Below are positions 35,453 to 43,657 of a DNA stretch of 64,000 nt, piece by piece (the stretch's first letter is position 1; each line of letters opens with the position of its first letter). The translations under genes and the position numbers were made by a program. The DNA comes from Arthrobacter_B citreus (GTDB lineage: Bacteria; Actinomycetota; Actinomycetes; Actinomycetales; Micrococcaceae), in the NCBI RefSeq assembly GCF_042429235.1, contig NZ_JBHMBA010000008.1; one strand, written 5' to 3'. The notes beneath the pieces were generated by a model. The model did no database searches. It saw only the letters and a program-made list of their open reading frames with translations, and was not told the DNA's origin.

Positions 35453-35488
35453 AGTACGTGGGGAATACTCGAAGGAGCAATCACAGCC

Positions 35489-36829
35489 ATGGACCCAACA
35501 CTCATCAGCGTTCGCGACGACGTTTTCCGCCGCAACCCGGGAGAAACCGAATTTCACCAAGCGGTAGTCGAGGTTTTCGACTCCCTGGAACCGGTGCTCC
35601 GCAAGCATCCGGAGTTCGGCGACGCAGCTATCCTGCAACGCATCTGCGAGCCGGAACGGCAGATTATCTTCCGTGTTCCGTGGGTGGATGACCGTGGACA
35701 GGTGCAGATCAACCGTGGATTCCGCGTTGAATTCAACTCTGCCCTGGGCCCCTTTAAGGGCGGCCTGCGCTTCCATCCCTCGGTTTATCTGGGGATCGTC
35801 AAGTTCCTGGGCTTTGAGCAGATCTTCAAGAACGCGCTGACCGGCATGCCCATCGGCGGCGGCAAGGGCGGCTCCGACTTCGATCCCCGCGGGAAGTCCG
35901 ACGCCGAAGTCATGCGCTTCTGCCAGTCCTTCATGACTGAGCTGTACCGCCATATCGGTGAATATACTGACGTCCCCGCCGGTGACATCGGAGTGGGCGG
36001 CCGGGAGATCGGCTACCTGTTCGGCCAGTACAAGCGCATCACCAACCGCTACGAGTCCGGCGTGCTGACCGGAAAGGGCGTCAGCTGGGGCGGGTCCCTG
36101 GTCCGCCCGGAGGCCACCGGCTACGGCGTCGTCCTTTTTGTCGAAGAAATGCTCAAGACCCGCAACCTCAGCCTGGACGGACAGCGCGTCATCGTCTCCG
36201 GGTCGGGCAACGTGGCGATCAACGCCATCGCCAAGGCCCAGTCGCTCGGGGCCAACGTGGTGGCCTGTTCGGATTCGCAGGGCTACGTGGTGGATGAGAC
36301 CGGCATCGATGTGTCCCTGCTCCGCGAGGTGAAGGAAGTTGAGCGCGGACGCATGACCGATTACGCCAAGCGCCGCGGCAGCTCCGTCACGTACGTGCCC
36401 GGCGGTTCCATCTGGGACGCGGGAGCAACGGTGGCGCTTCCGTGCGCCACGCAGAACGAGCTCGACGACGCCGACGCCGCCACGCTGATCAAGTCCGGTG
36501 TTGTTGCCGTCGCCGAAGGCGCCAACATGCCCTGCACTCCCAAGGCCATCGAGGCTTTCCAGGAAGCCGGCGTCCTCTTCGGGCCGGGGAAGGCCGCGAA
36601 TGCAGGCGGAGTAGCCACGTCGGCGCTGGAAATGCAGCAGAACGCCAGCCGGGATTCATGGTCCTTTGAACACACCGAGCGCCGGCTGACGGAAATCATG
36701 GTCAACATCCATGACAACTGCGCCCGGACCGCGGAGGAATACGGTTCCCCCGGCAACTACGTGGTTGGCGCCAATATCGACGGTTTCGTCCGGGTTGCCG
36801 ATGCCATGCTCGCGCAGGGCGTCATCTAG
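35489..36829 (+). CDS. gdhA: NADP-type glutamate dehydrogenase
   Basis: A 446-residue hexameric-type enzyme assimilating ammonium into 2-oxoglutarate to make glutamate. The substrate/catalytic stretch GPFKGGLRFHPSV ... KNALTGMPIGGGKGGSDFDP has the expected lysines, and the Rossmann part VIVSGSGNVAINAIAKAQ follows RPEATGYG. Length and N-terminus fit the 50-kDa anabolic class. Single gene, followed by the aromatic leader region. Confidence 0.97.
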   Translation: MDPTLISVRDDVFRRNPGETEFHQAVVEVFDSLEPVLRKHPEFGDAAILQRICEPERQIIFRVPWVDDRGQVQINRGFRVEFNSALGPFKGGLRFHPSVYLGIVKFLGFEQIFKNALTGMPIGGGKGGSDFDPRGKSDAEVMRFCQSFMTELYRHIGEYTDVPAGDIGVGGREIGYLFGQYKRITNRYESGVLTGKGVSWGGSLVRPEATGYGVVLFVEEMLKTRNLSLDGQRVIVSGSGNVAINAIAKAQSLGANVVACSDSQGYVVDETGIDVSLLREVKEVERGRMTDYAKRRGSSVTYVPGGSIWDAGATVALPCATQNELDDADAATLIKSGVVAVAEGANMPCTPKAIEAFQEAGVLFGPGKAANAGGVATSALEMQQNASRDSWSFEHTERRLTEIMVNIHDNCARTAEEYGSPGNYVVGANIDGFVRVADAMLAQGVI

Positions 36830-36851
36830 GGGTCATTCGGCGGCACCGGAT

Positions 36852-36881
36852 TTGCCAGCGGACGCGGACCGGGTTTACGGT
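36852..36881 (+). promoter_or_regulatory. Promoter of the aromatic leader/DAHP synthase transcript
   Basis: TTGCCA at 36852-36857, 18 bases, then TACGGT at 36876-36881, with seven bases to the leader ATG. The transcript would start at or beside that ATG. Confidence 0.5.
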
Positions 36882-36888
36882 CGGAGGC

Positions 36889-36945
36889 ATGACAAAGCGT
36901 TGGTATGCGTATTTTCCGTTGGCTCTGGAGGAGCCTGCGCGGTAA
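36889..36945 (+). CDS. Aromatic leader peptide upstream of DAHP synthase (AroR-like)
   Basis: An 18-codon reading frame coding MTKRWYAYFPLALEEPAR. Four of residues 5-9 are aromatic (Trp5, Tyr6, Tyr8, Phe9), and the next gene makes the first enzyme of aromatic amino acid synthesis. This is the hallmark of ribosome-mediated attenuation; Corynebacterium has a comparable aroR leader before its DAHP synthase gene. GGAGG lies only one base before the ATG, too close to act as a ribosome site, but the promoter position suggests leaderless translation. Its last codons lie inside the first arm of a 12-base-pair stem. Confidence 0.7.
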   Translation: MTKRWYAYFPLALEEPAR

Positions 36946-37038
36946 TACGCTGACGCCAACCTTCAGAGCCACCGGGGCAGGGGATCATTTCCCTGCCCTT
37001 CGCCATATCCGGCGGGCTTTGATGAGTCTTCCCGCCGG
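36920..37038 (+). promoter_or_regulatory. Attenuator-like hairpin series before DAHP synthase
   Basis: Three stems can form: 36920-36931 with 36960-36971 (12 pairs, one G-U), enclosing the leader stop codon; 36975-36982 GGGCAGGG with 36991-36998 CCCTGCCC; and 37009-37016 CCGGCGGG with 37031-37038 CCCGCCGG. A ribosome paused at the Trp/Tyr/Phe codons would cover part of the first arm and disturb the first stem. There is no clear T-run, so the effect could be on translation or on Rho rather than intrinsic termination. Confidence 0.55.
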
Positions 37039-37066
37039 TCCGCACCACAGCCGAACGGGAAAGACC

Positions 37067-38203
37067 ATGACTGTTACCTCCGGAGCACCCGCATCGACGG
37101 GCATTGCCCCCAGTGTTCCCCACCCTGCGCCGAACACCTCGAACCTTCGGGTCAGCGGCTTCCGCACCCTCCCCGCTCCGGTCCAGCTGGCCCGGGAAAT
37201 GCCGCTGACCCCGGCCCTGGCCCGGCACATCGAGCGTTCCCGGGCGGACATCCGAGCCGTCCTGAACGGTGTTGATGACCGGCTGCTGGTGATTATCGGT
37301 CCCTGTTCCATCCACGATTCGGCGGCCGGAATCGAGTACGCCCGGAAGCTGGCGGCTGCTGCCCGCGAGCACCGGCAGGACCTCCTGATTGTGCTGCGCG
37401 CCTACTTCGAGAAGCCGCGCACCACCGTTGGCTGGAAGGGCCTGATCAACGATCCCCGCCTCGACGGATCCCACGACATCGCCGCCGGCCTGCGCGAGGC
37501 ACGCCGGTTCCTCCTCAGCGCGGGCGAGCTGGGCCTGCCGGTGGGCACTGAATTCCTGGAGCCCATCAGCCCGCAGTACCTGGCGGACCTGGTGAGCTGG
37601 GGTGCCGTGGGTGCGCGGACCACCGAAAGCCAGATCCACCGTCAGCTGGTGTCCGGACTGTCCATGCCGGTGGGCTTCAAGAACGGAACCGACGGCTCGC
37701 TGGAAGTCGCCCTGGACGCATGCCAGGCGGCTGCGGCACCGCAGACCTTCCTGGGAATCGACGGCGGCGGCCGGGCATCAATGGTCAGTACCGCCGGCAA
37801 TCCGGACACGCACGTGATTCTGCGCGGCGGAACCGCCGGGCCAAACTTCTCGGCCCCCGACGTCGCAGCGGCAACCCATGCCCTCGCGGCCAGGAACCTG
37901 AACCCCCGGCTGGTTATCGACGCCAGCCACGCGAACAGCGGCAAGAACCACGTCCGCCAGGCCGAGGTGGCGCTGGAGCTGGCGGGCCGTCTGGGAGAGG
38001 GCGGGGCGGCGTCGTCGGCCGTGGCCGGAATAATGCTGGAAAGCTTCCTGGTCGCCGGTGCCCAAAAGCTGGACGAAGCCAACCCCGGATCCCTGGTCTA
38101 CGGACAGAGCATCACCGATGCGTGCATGGGGTGGGACACCAGCGGGCAGGTCCTGGCATCACTGGCCAAAGCTGCCCGCCGGCGGCGCGAAGATGCCCGG
38201 TGA
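37067..38203 (+). CDS. aroG: 3-deoxy-7-phosphoheptulonate (DAHP) synthase, class I
   Basis: A 378-residue AroF/G/H-type enzyme joining phosphoenolpyruvate and erythrose-4-phosphate, the entry to the shikimate pathway. Motifs: VIIGPCSIHD (metal Cys), RAYFEKPRTTVGWKGLINDP, GARTTESQIHRQLVSGLSMPVGFKNGTDG, VIDASHANSGKNH. The frame is open back to 36905, but GGGAAAG before ATG 37067 and family length support this start; upstream sequence is the attenuator region. Likely controlled by the leader peptide in cis. Confidence 0.96.
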   Translation: MTVTSGAPASTGIAPSVPHPAPNTSNLRVSGFRTLPAPVQLAREMPLTPALARHIERSRADIRAVLNGVDDRLLVIIGPCSIHDSAAGIEYARKLAAAAREHRQDLLIVLRAYFEKPRTTVGWKGLINDPRLDGSHDIAAGLREARRFLLSAGELGLPVGTEFLEPISPQYLADLVSWGAVGARTTESQIHRQLVSGLSMPVGFKNGTDGSLEVALDACQAAAAPQTFLGIDGGGRASMVSTAGNPDTHVILRGGTAGPNFSAPDVAAATHALAARNLNPRLVIDASHANSGKNHVRQAEVALELAGRLGEGGAASSAVAGIMLESFLVAGAQKLDEANPGSLVYGQSITDACMGWDTSGQVLASLAKAARRRREDAR

Positions 38204-38358
38204 ACTTCCGCTATCGGGACCTCGGATACTAGAGTGGAAGACCGGACAGTTAACGTAAATGACCGTCCCCAACAGCAGTCCCCAGTGGCAGCCACCGCGT
38301 CTTCCGGCCGATCCGCACTGCAGCCGGTTGTTGCGCATCAGCAAAGGACTCAAGGCAA

Positions 38359-38571
38359 ATGGCAGACGAGGGAAATTTCTCGGACGTGAGGTTTCTGACC
38401 GTGTCAGAGGTCGCGGATGTCATGCGCGTGTCCAAGATGACCGTGTACCGGCTGGTCCATTCGGGGGAGTTGCCTGCCGTCCGTTTCGGACGCTCGTACC
38501 GGGTGCCGCAGTCGGCGGTTCAGCAGGTGCTGAAAAATGCTGTGATTGACGGCCGCTCAGACACTGCGTAG
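38359..38571 (+). CDS. BldC/excisionase-type small HTH DNA-binding protein
   Basis: A 70-residue MerR-like winged-helix protein: FLTVSEVADVMRVSKMTVYR then LVHSGELPAVRFGRSYRVP. The size and the YRLVHSGELPAVRFGRSYR block match the actinobacterial BldC-like group more than phage excisionases, and no integrase is nearby. It is probably a transcription regulator. The neighbouring bS22 gene begins 147 bases downstream. Confidence 0.88.
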   Translation: MADEGNFSDVRFLTVSEVADVMRVSKMTVYRLVHSGELPAVRFGRSYRVPQSAVQQVLKNAVIDGRSDTA

Positions 38572-38718
38572 TGCTGTCACTGGATACCGCGGCGAGGCGG
38601 TACCCTGTTAAAGAACGTTTTACATCGTGGCAACTATCTGCCGGTGTCAATGCGCGGGTGCCAACGGTGCCGAAGCGTTGGAGCCGGCGTCTGACTATTT
38701 CAAGTTTGTGAGGACTCT

Positions 38719-38817
38719 GTGGGTTCAGTTATCAAGAAGCGCCGCAAGCGTATGGCAAAGAAGAAGCATCGTAAGCTGCTTCGCAAGACCCGCCACCAGC
38801 GTCGCAACAAGAAGTAA
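38719..38817 (+). CDS. Small ribosomal protein bS22-type (AURKAIP1/COX24 domain)
   Basis: A 32-residue, extremely basic peptide starting GSVIKKRRKRMAKKKHRKLL and ending RRNKK. It matches the tiny actinobacterial 30S protein bS22, which sits near the decoding centre. The GTG start follows GAGGA by six bases. A strong terminator follows 21 bases after the stop, so it is a single-gene unit. Confidence 0.92.
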   Translation: MGSVIKKRRKRMAKKKHRKLLRKTRHQRRNKK

Positions 38818-38837
38818 CCAGGATCTTTCCTGGGCAG

Positions 38838-38872
38838 CCCGCCGTACCCTTCGGGGAACGGCGGGTTTGCTG
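38838..38872 (+). terminator. Terminator of the bS22 gene
   Basis: CCCGCCGT at 38838-38845 pairs with ACGGCGGG at 38858-38865, followed by TTTGCTGTTT. Confidence 0.85.
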
Positions 38873-38917
38873 TTTAACGCGGAATGCTAATGCGGACTGT
38901 CCCGCAAAGCGGGCGAG

Positions 38918-39730
38918 CTAACGGGAGCGTACCCAGGAGAAGCCCCGCCACAGTCCGTAGGCGCCACCGGCTATGGTGGCGCCCTTTAATCCCAGGGTGG
39001 CCGCACGCCGCCCCGACCGGAAATCGTAGATCGGCCAGTTGCGGTCCCTGGCATGGCGCCTCAGGCGTGCATCAGGGTTAATGGCCACCGGGTGCCCCAC
39101 CAGGCTGAGCAGGGGCACGTCATTGTAGGAGTCGCTGTAGGCCCAGCAGCGGTCAAGATCCAGGCCTTCCTTCTTCGCGAGGACCTTGACGCCTTCGGCC
39201 TTCGCCGGGCCGTGCAGGAATTCTCCCACCAGGCGGCCGGTATACAGCCCCTGGTCGATTTCGCTGACTGTTCCCAGCGCACCGGTCAGATGCAGCCGGT
39301 CCGCGATGACGGACGCCACCTCCACTGGGGTGCCGGTCACCAGCCACACGGGGCGGCCGGACTTCATATGCTGCTCGGTCAGCGCCCGGGTTCCGGGCCA
39401 GATCTTGGATTCGATCATCTCGTCGTAAACTTCTTCACCCAAGACCCGGATGTCCGCCGCGGCCAGGCCGGTGGCCAGCGTCAGTGCGGCGTCGCGCACC
39501 GAATGAACGTCCTTGAGATTCTCGCCCTGCAGCATGAAACGCGCCTGCTTGCGGGCGAAACCGAACGCTTCCCGGAGAGTAAAGACCTTGCGCTGGTACA
39601 TTTTGCGGCCCACATGAAAAAGGCTCGCGCCGCGCATCAGGGTGTTGTCGACGTCGAAGAATGCAGCCTCGCCGGGTCTGACCGCCGCTGCCAGTGGCTC
39701 GGAGGCTCGTACTGCGGTGGTTCTGGGCAT
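38918..39730 (-). CDS. HAD-superfamily phosphatase, subfamily IB
   Basis: A 270-residue HAD-IB hydrolase. Motif I AFFDVDNTLMRG has the catalytic Asp pair, motif II is WLVTGTP, and motif III/IV is CWAYSDSYNDVPLL. A C-terminal hydrophobic GATIAGGAYGLWRGF may bind the membrane. It belongs to the SerB-like/lysophosphatidate phosphatase group; the substrate is not certain. ATG 39730 is preferred over 39748 because a TAGACT box is seven bases upstream of it. Confidence 0.9.
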   Translation of the reverse strand: MPRTTAVRASEPLAAAVRPGEAAFFDVDNTLMRGASLFHVGRKMYQRKVFTLREAFGFARKQARFMLQGENLKDVHSVRDAALTLATGLAAADIRVLGEEVYDEMIESKIWPGTRALTEQHMKSGRPVWLVTGTPVEVASVIADRLHLTGALGTVSEIDQGLYTGRLVGEFLHGPAKAEGVKVLAKKEGLDLDRCWAYSDSYNDVPLLSLVGHPVAINPDARLRRHARDRNWPIYDFRSGRRAATLGLKGATIAGGAYGLWRGFSWVRSR

Positions 39731-39737
39731 ACAACTG

Positions 39738-39743
39738 AGTCTA
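39738..39743 (-). promoter_or_regulatory. -10 box of the HAD phosphatase gene (leaderless type)
   Basis: TAGACT on the minus strand, seven bases before the ATG at 39730; divergent from the glutaredoxin promoter. Confidence 0.45.
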
Positions 39744-39805
39744 CGCAAAAAGTCGCCCGGGGCACGGGTGCCCGTTCAAGGCCCGGCGGAACTGGACGCA
39801 GCGGC

Positions 39806-39811
39806 TATTTT
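39806..39811 (+). promoter_or_regulatory. -10 box of the glutaredoxin gene (leaderless type)
   Basis: TATTTT with six bases to the ATG at 39818. Confidence 0.45.
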
Positions 39812-39817
39812 AGATAT

Positions 39818-40072
39818 ATGACCTCTTCAGAAGCGCACCCCGATCTCCTCCTGCTCACCAGGCCGGGCTGCCACCTGTGTGAAGCGGCCCGGACGGTCCT
39901 GGACCGGATCCAGGCCGATCTCGGCGTTCGGTGGCGCGAAAAGTCCATTGACGGGGACGCCGACCTGGCCTCCCGCTTCGGCGAAGAAATCCCGGTGCTT
40001 CTGATCGACGGAATCCAGCGCGATTTCTGGCAGCTGGATGAAGCGCGGATCCGCCGGCTATTGGGGGCCTAG
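39818..40072 (+). CDS. Glutaredoxin-family thiol protein
   Basis: An 84-residue thioredoxin-fold protein with LLTRPGCHLCEAA (Cys18 and Cys21) and a cis-Pro in GEEIPVLLIDG. This matches the DUF836/glutaredoxin-like family found beside rex in actinobacteria. The partner is unknown. ATG 39818 is chosen because the longer upstream frame overlaps the divergent gene. It lies 126 bases before rex. Confidence 0.9.
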   Translation: MTSSEAHPDLLLLTRPGCHLCEAARTVLDRIQADLGVRWREKSIDGDADLASRFGEEIPVLLIDGIQRDFWQLDEARIRRLLGA

Positions 40073-40198
40073 CTTCAGAGGGCTTTGTCCGGCCCGGCTG
40101 CGGGCTTAGAGTGGGAAAACCGGGCAGCCCGGAGGACCCACTGGCGGCACGCCGGGGGACCGCAGCCGTCCCGGCGGCATAACAACCGATAGGCACAT

Positions 40199-40906
40199 GT
40201 GAGCACCACTGAGGAATCCGACCGGCCGGGCAGTGCAGCCGTCCGGCACATTCCGCCTGCGTCGCTGGCCCGCCTGACCATCTACCTGCGGGCCTTGAGC
40301 AGCATGCTGGCTGAAGGAATTGACCGGGTGTCCTCGGAGGAATTGGCGGAGGCGGCGGGAGTCAATTCCCCGAAGCTCCGCAAAGATTTGTCATATTTGG
40401 GTTCCTACGGCACCCGGGGCGTCGGCTACGACGTTTCCTATCTCAGCGAACAGATTGCCGTTGCCCTGGGCCTGACCCGCAACTGGCGGGTGGCGATTGT
40501 CGGTGCCGGAAACCTGGGCCGGGCGCTTGCCGGCTACCCGGGATTTGGGTCCCGCGGTTTTGAAGTGGTGGCCCTCTTCGACGCCGACCAGCTGGTGATT
40601 GGCCAGGAGGTCGGCTGGCTGCGGGTCAGCTCCATCGACGCCATGGAAAACGTCCTGGAGCGGACGGGAGCAAACATGGCAGTCCTCTCGGTTCCCGCCG
40701 AGGTGGCGCAGGATCTGTGCGACCGTCTCGTGGCCTGCGGAATCACCAGCATCCTGAGTTTCGCGCCCGTGGTCCTGCAGGTGCCGGACCAGGTTCAGGT
40801 GCGGAAGGTGGACATGGCCACCGAGCTTCAGATTCTGGCCTACCACGCGCAGCGGGCCCAGGTCTCGAACATCGCATCCGAGGCCCGGGCCCGGCTCGCA
40901 ACGTAG
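40199..40906 (+). CDS. rex: Redox-sensing repressor Rex
   Basis: A 235-residue NADH/NAD+ sensor. N-terminal winged helix (ARLTIYLRALSSMLAEGI, SPKLRKDLSYLGSYGTRGVGY) and C-terminal Rossmann domain (VAIVGAGNLGRALAGYPGF ... VVALFDAD). It represses respiratory and fermentative genes when NADH is low. GTG start. I saw no clear Rex palindrome upstream of it or of nar/ccs genes in this window. Usually a hemA operon follows; here a tandem repeat and a convergent gene follow instead. Confidence 0.95.
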   Translation: MSTTEESDRPGSAAVRHIPPASLARLTIYLRALSSMLAEGIDRVSSEELAEAAGVNSPKLRKDLSYLGSYGTRGVGYDVSYLSEQIAVALGLTRNWRVAIVGAGNLGRALAGYPGFGSRGFEVVALFDADQLVIGQEVGWLRVSSIDAMENVLERTGANMAVLSVPAEVAQDLCDRLVACGITSILSFAPVVLQVPDQVQVRKVDMATELQILAYHAQRAQVSNIASEARARLAT

Positions 40907-40911
40907 CCGCG

Positions 40912-40975
40912 GGACGGTGTCAGTTACGGACGGTGTCAGTGATGGACCCTGTCAGTGATGGATCCTGTCCGATAC
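40912..40975 (+). repeat. 16-base tandem repeat downstream of rex
   Basis: Four 16-base units beginning at 40912, 40928, 40944 and 40960, each of the form GGAC/T-NN-TGTC-N-G/A-T/A..; units 2 and 3 differ by two bases. The array fills the gap between rex and a convergent gene. Confidence 0.8.
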
Positions 40976-40980
40976 CACCG

Positions 40981-41682
40981 CTATGAGTCCTGGGAGCTCA
41001 GATACTGGCTGCGCCGCGGGCGAAAATATCTCCTGCAGTCACTGCGGTACAGCAGGCCCAAGCCGGCGGCGGCCACCAGTGCGGCTGTCACCTGGACACT
41101 TGAATCGGCGGCGACCGCCACGGTCAGTGCCGCTGCTGCGAGGACCGAACCCCCAATGTGTGCCCAGTTCCTGCCTTCGCGGACCAGGACTGCGATCAGC
41201 AAATAGATGCCGAACACCACCAGGGCAGCAGCCATTGTGGCCACCTGCAGGGCGGCCGCATACTCGCCGGCGTCGACACCGAGCCTCTGGAACTCCGCTG
41301 CGTTGGCCGGCAGCTCCGTGATCGGGTTGCGGCTTGCCGCAATTCCTCCGCTGAGGCTGATGAGCCCGGCCACCACGATCATGGCAAACGCCAGGCCCAC
41401 TGCCCGCGGCCGGGGCCCCTTCCACTCGCCGTAGGGGATCCTGGCGGGCAGCGCCTGCGGCGGACGGGTTGCCGGCGGGTCGGGGATGAACAGGTTGGGC
41501 TGACCTGCTGCCGGGGGTGGTTCTTCAACGGCGCCGGAGGCCGGGAACGGCGTCGGCGGGGCGGTTGTGCCGGCATGCCGGCCGGAGGGGGGAATCCGGG
41601 AACCGAGAACTCCCCGGGCCCTTCGGCCGAGGTCAAGCATGCGGGGTTTTTGGGGATTGGGGGAAGCGGGAAGTGAACTCAT
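40981..41682 (-). CDS. Membrane protein, paralogue of the next minus-strand gene
   Basis: A 233-residue protein with a Pro-rich cytosolic head of about 105 residues and four membrane helices (LAFAMIVVAGLISL; ALVVFGIYLLIAVLV; AHIGGSVLAAAALTVAVA; ALVAAAGLGLLYR). The block REGRNWAHIGGSV and the ending LLYR..CRRYFRPR parallel RRGKNWARILGTV and MLYRPQAQPYFQPR in the gene at 41903, so the two are diverged duplicates. Function unknown. ATG 41682 is used; a TTG seven codons upstream is less likely. Confidence 0.75.
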   Translation of the reverse strand: MSSLPASPNPQKPRMLDLGRRARGVLGSRIPPSGRHAGTTAPPTPFPASGAVEEPPPAAGQPNLFIPDPPATRPPQALPARIPYGEWKGPRPRAVGLAFAMIVVAGLISLSGGIAASRNPITELPANAAEFQRLGVDAGEYAAALQVATMAAALVVFGIYLLIAVLVREGRNWAHIGGSVLAAAALTVAVAADSSVQVTAALVAAAGLGLLYRSDCRRYFRPRRSQYLSSQDS

Positions 41683-41817
41683 GTCGGCTGCCGCCTTCGT
41701 CAAAAGGGATACGCTCCCCGCCCAGACAGTCCTGCCCTCCGGGACGGGACATCAAACGCTACAGCGCAACTCTGACGGTGTGACCAGCGGCGGCGGTTTG
41801 CGGGCCTCCGCGGGGAC

Positions 41818-41853
41818 AAAAAGGGCCGGCCCGGATTCCGGACCGACCTTTTT
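41818..41853. terminator. Hairpin flanked by A5 and T5 between the two paralogues
   Basis: An imperfect GC stem around CCGG-att-CCGG, bounded by AAAAAGG and CCTTTTT. It can serve as the terminator of the gene at 41903-42706. Confidence 0.7.
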
Positions 41854-41902
41854 GCACCTGCTTTTTGCGCCTGCCAACAGGAAAGGCGTGCTGCTGCTTC
41901 CC

Positions 41903-42706
41903 TTAGTAATAAGGGCCGAAGCGCGGCCGCGGCTGGAAGTACGGCTGCGCCTGGGGGCGGTAGAGCATGACGATTCCCGCGATGCCGGCGAGCGAGCCGA
42001 GCAGCGCGATCAGCTCCACCGGAGAGGAGAACGCAAGACCGCTCAACAGGGAGAGCAGTACCCACACGGCGGACAGTGCGGCAAAGACGGTTCCCAGGAT
42101 TCTGGCCCAGTTCTTGCCCCTGCGGATCAGGAAAGCAATGAGGACGTAGACCAGCGTGACGATCAGAGACAGGATCACTCCAGTGGTCACGAACAGGCTT
42201 CTGAACGTTTCCTCGGTCATGCCGGCATCCTGGACCGTCTGGCGGTCATTTTCCGGCAGCATGCTGAAACTGACGGAGTCCGCGAGGGTGAGGTATGTGG
42301 TGGTCAGGTAGATCAGGGTCAGGAGCCCCGCGGCGAGAATCAGCCAGAAGCCGGTCATCACCTCGCGGGGCGGGATCCGCTTGCCGCCGGGCATCTGTCC
42401 CTGCCCGGGAGTGGCATAACCGGAGGGCTGCGCCGACTGGTAGCCGTACGGGCTCTGCGGCTGCTGGCCATACTGCTGACCGTATTGCTGCCCGTATGGA
42501 TTCTGTCCGTAAGGGGATGGGTGCTGGCCGGCATCCTGCGCGGGCCCCTGCTGGCCGGGCCCCTGCTGGCTGTACGGAGTGTAAGGCTGTCCCTGCTGGG
42601 GATTCGGCAGGCGCTGTCCGTACCTGGGTTCGTCGTCTGCGGCAGCGCCGGGATCCCGGGGCTGGTTCGCGTCGCGTGGGTCCGGGGAATTCGGGGGTGT
42701 GCTCAT
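41903..42706 (-). CDS. Membrane protein with Gln/Pro/Tyr-rich N-terminus
   Basis: A 267-residue protein. Residues 1-110 are low-complexity, rich in Gln, Pro, Gly and Tyr (YGQQYGQQYGQQ), like the disordered heads of many actinobacterial membrane proteins. Four membrane helices follow (FWLILAAGLLTLIYL; GVILSLIVTLVYVLIAF; RILGTVFAALSAVWVLLSLL; LIALLGSLAGIAGIVMLY). Function unknown; paralogue of 40981-41682. Confidence 0.78.
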   Translation of the reverse strand: MSTPPNSPDPRDANQPRDPGAAADDEPRYGQRLPNPQQGQPYTPYSQQGPGQQGPAQDAGQHPSPYGQNPYGQQYGQQYGQQPQSPYGYQSAQPSGYATPGQGQMPGGKRIPPREVMTGFWLILAAGLLTLIYLTTTYLTLADSVSFSMLPENDRQTVQDAGMTEETFRSLFVTTGVILSLIVTLVYVLIAFLIRRGKNWARILGTVFAALSAVWVLLSLLSGLAFSSPVELIALLGSLAGIAGIVMLYRPQAQPYFQPRPRFGPYY

Positions 42707-42901
42707 TGCCGCCTACTTGCTGGTTGGTGCAGATGCTGCCCGGGCAGACGGGTCTACGCGGACTGGTCTGTTGGTGCAGGGTTGGGTTTCCCCCAGCCTA
42801 TCGCGGCGGCACCGTCGCCCGCAGGCCTTCCCGCGATGTCCCCGGATCGTCCGCAGTTTTAGGATCGTCCGCGGTTTCAACCATCCGCAGTATTAACGCA
42901 A

Positions 42902-42934
42902 AAGGACACCCCGGCGCGGTGCCGGGGTGTCCTT
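42902..42934 (-). terminator. Terminator of yceI
   Basis: Perfect 14-base inverted repeat (42902-42915 with 42921-42934, AAGGACACCCCGGC) with a five-base loop; read on the minus strand it runs into TTTTGCG. Confidence 0.88.
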
Positions 42935-42971
42935 GAACCTCACTCGGTGAGTGGGCTGCCCAAACCTTGGG

Positions 42972-43514
42972 TCAGGAAGCCGCCACGAACTCGGCGTCCA
43001 CATTGATGGTCACCTTGTCGCCGACGAGCACGCCGCCGGTTTCCAGGGCTGCGTTCCACGTCAGGCCGAAGTCCTTGCGGCTGATGACGGTGGTGCCGGA
43101 GAAGCCGGCGCGGGTGGCGCCGAAGGGGTCAACGGCCACGCCGTTGAATTCGGTGTCCAGGACCACCGGACGGGTGGTGCCCTTGATCGTCAGGTCGCCG
43201 GCCACCTGGTAGGTCTCGCCCGAGCCCTCGACACCGGTGACGGAGAACTTCAGTTCCGGGAACTGCTCCACGTCAAAGAAGTCCGCTCCCTTGACGTGGC
43301 CGTCGCGGTTGGCGTCGTTCGAGTTGAACGATGCGGACTTGATGACGGCGTTGATGGTGGACTCGTTGACGGACGGTCCCACCTCCATGACTGCGGTGAC
43401 GTCGTCGAAGTTGCCGCGGACCTTGCTGATGCCGGCGTGCCGGACTGTGAATCCGACCTCGCTGTGCGAGGCGTCGAGGGTCCAGGTGCCGGTGGAAAGT
43501 CCGTTGGGGATCAT
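42972..43514 (-). CDS. YceI-family protein
   Basis: A 180-residue lipocalin-like protein: GTWTLDASHSEVGFTVRHAG, then SASFNSNDANRDGHVKGADF and GATRAGFSGTTVISRKDFGL, in YceI order. Members bind isoprenoid or polyprenyl chains; this one lacks a signal peptide and is probably cytoplasmic. ATG 43514 is preferred because AGGAGA lies eight bases upstream. Confidence 0.93.
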   Translation of the reverse strand: MIPNGLSTGTWTLDASHSEVGFTVRHAGISKVRGNFDDVTAVMEVGPSVNESTINAVIKSASFNSNDANRDGHVKGADFFDVEQFPELKFSVTGVEGSGETYQVAGDLTIKGTTRPVVLDTEFNGVAVDPFGATRAGFSGTTVISRKDFGLTWNAALETGGVLVGDKVTINVDAEFVAAS

Positions 43515-43657
43515 GCTGTTCTCCTGATGCTGGTAGGTTCCGGGGCCGCGCCCCGATGCACGTCGATGCATTTGCATCTACTCTGACACAGATTTGTTCA
43601 AGCTTCAAGTATTTCGCAGATTTAGTTCACGGCACTTCCTCTGCGAAACTTGTACAC

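Noticed and set aside
38359..38571. Phage excisionase suggesting an integrated element
   Set aside because: No integrase, attachment repeats or phage genes nearby; the protein fits the BldC-like chromosomal regulators better.
40073..40198. Rex operator upstream of rex
   Set aside because: No TGTGAA...TTCACA-type palindrome could be found in the gap or before the nar or resA genes.
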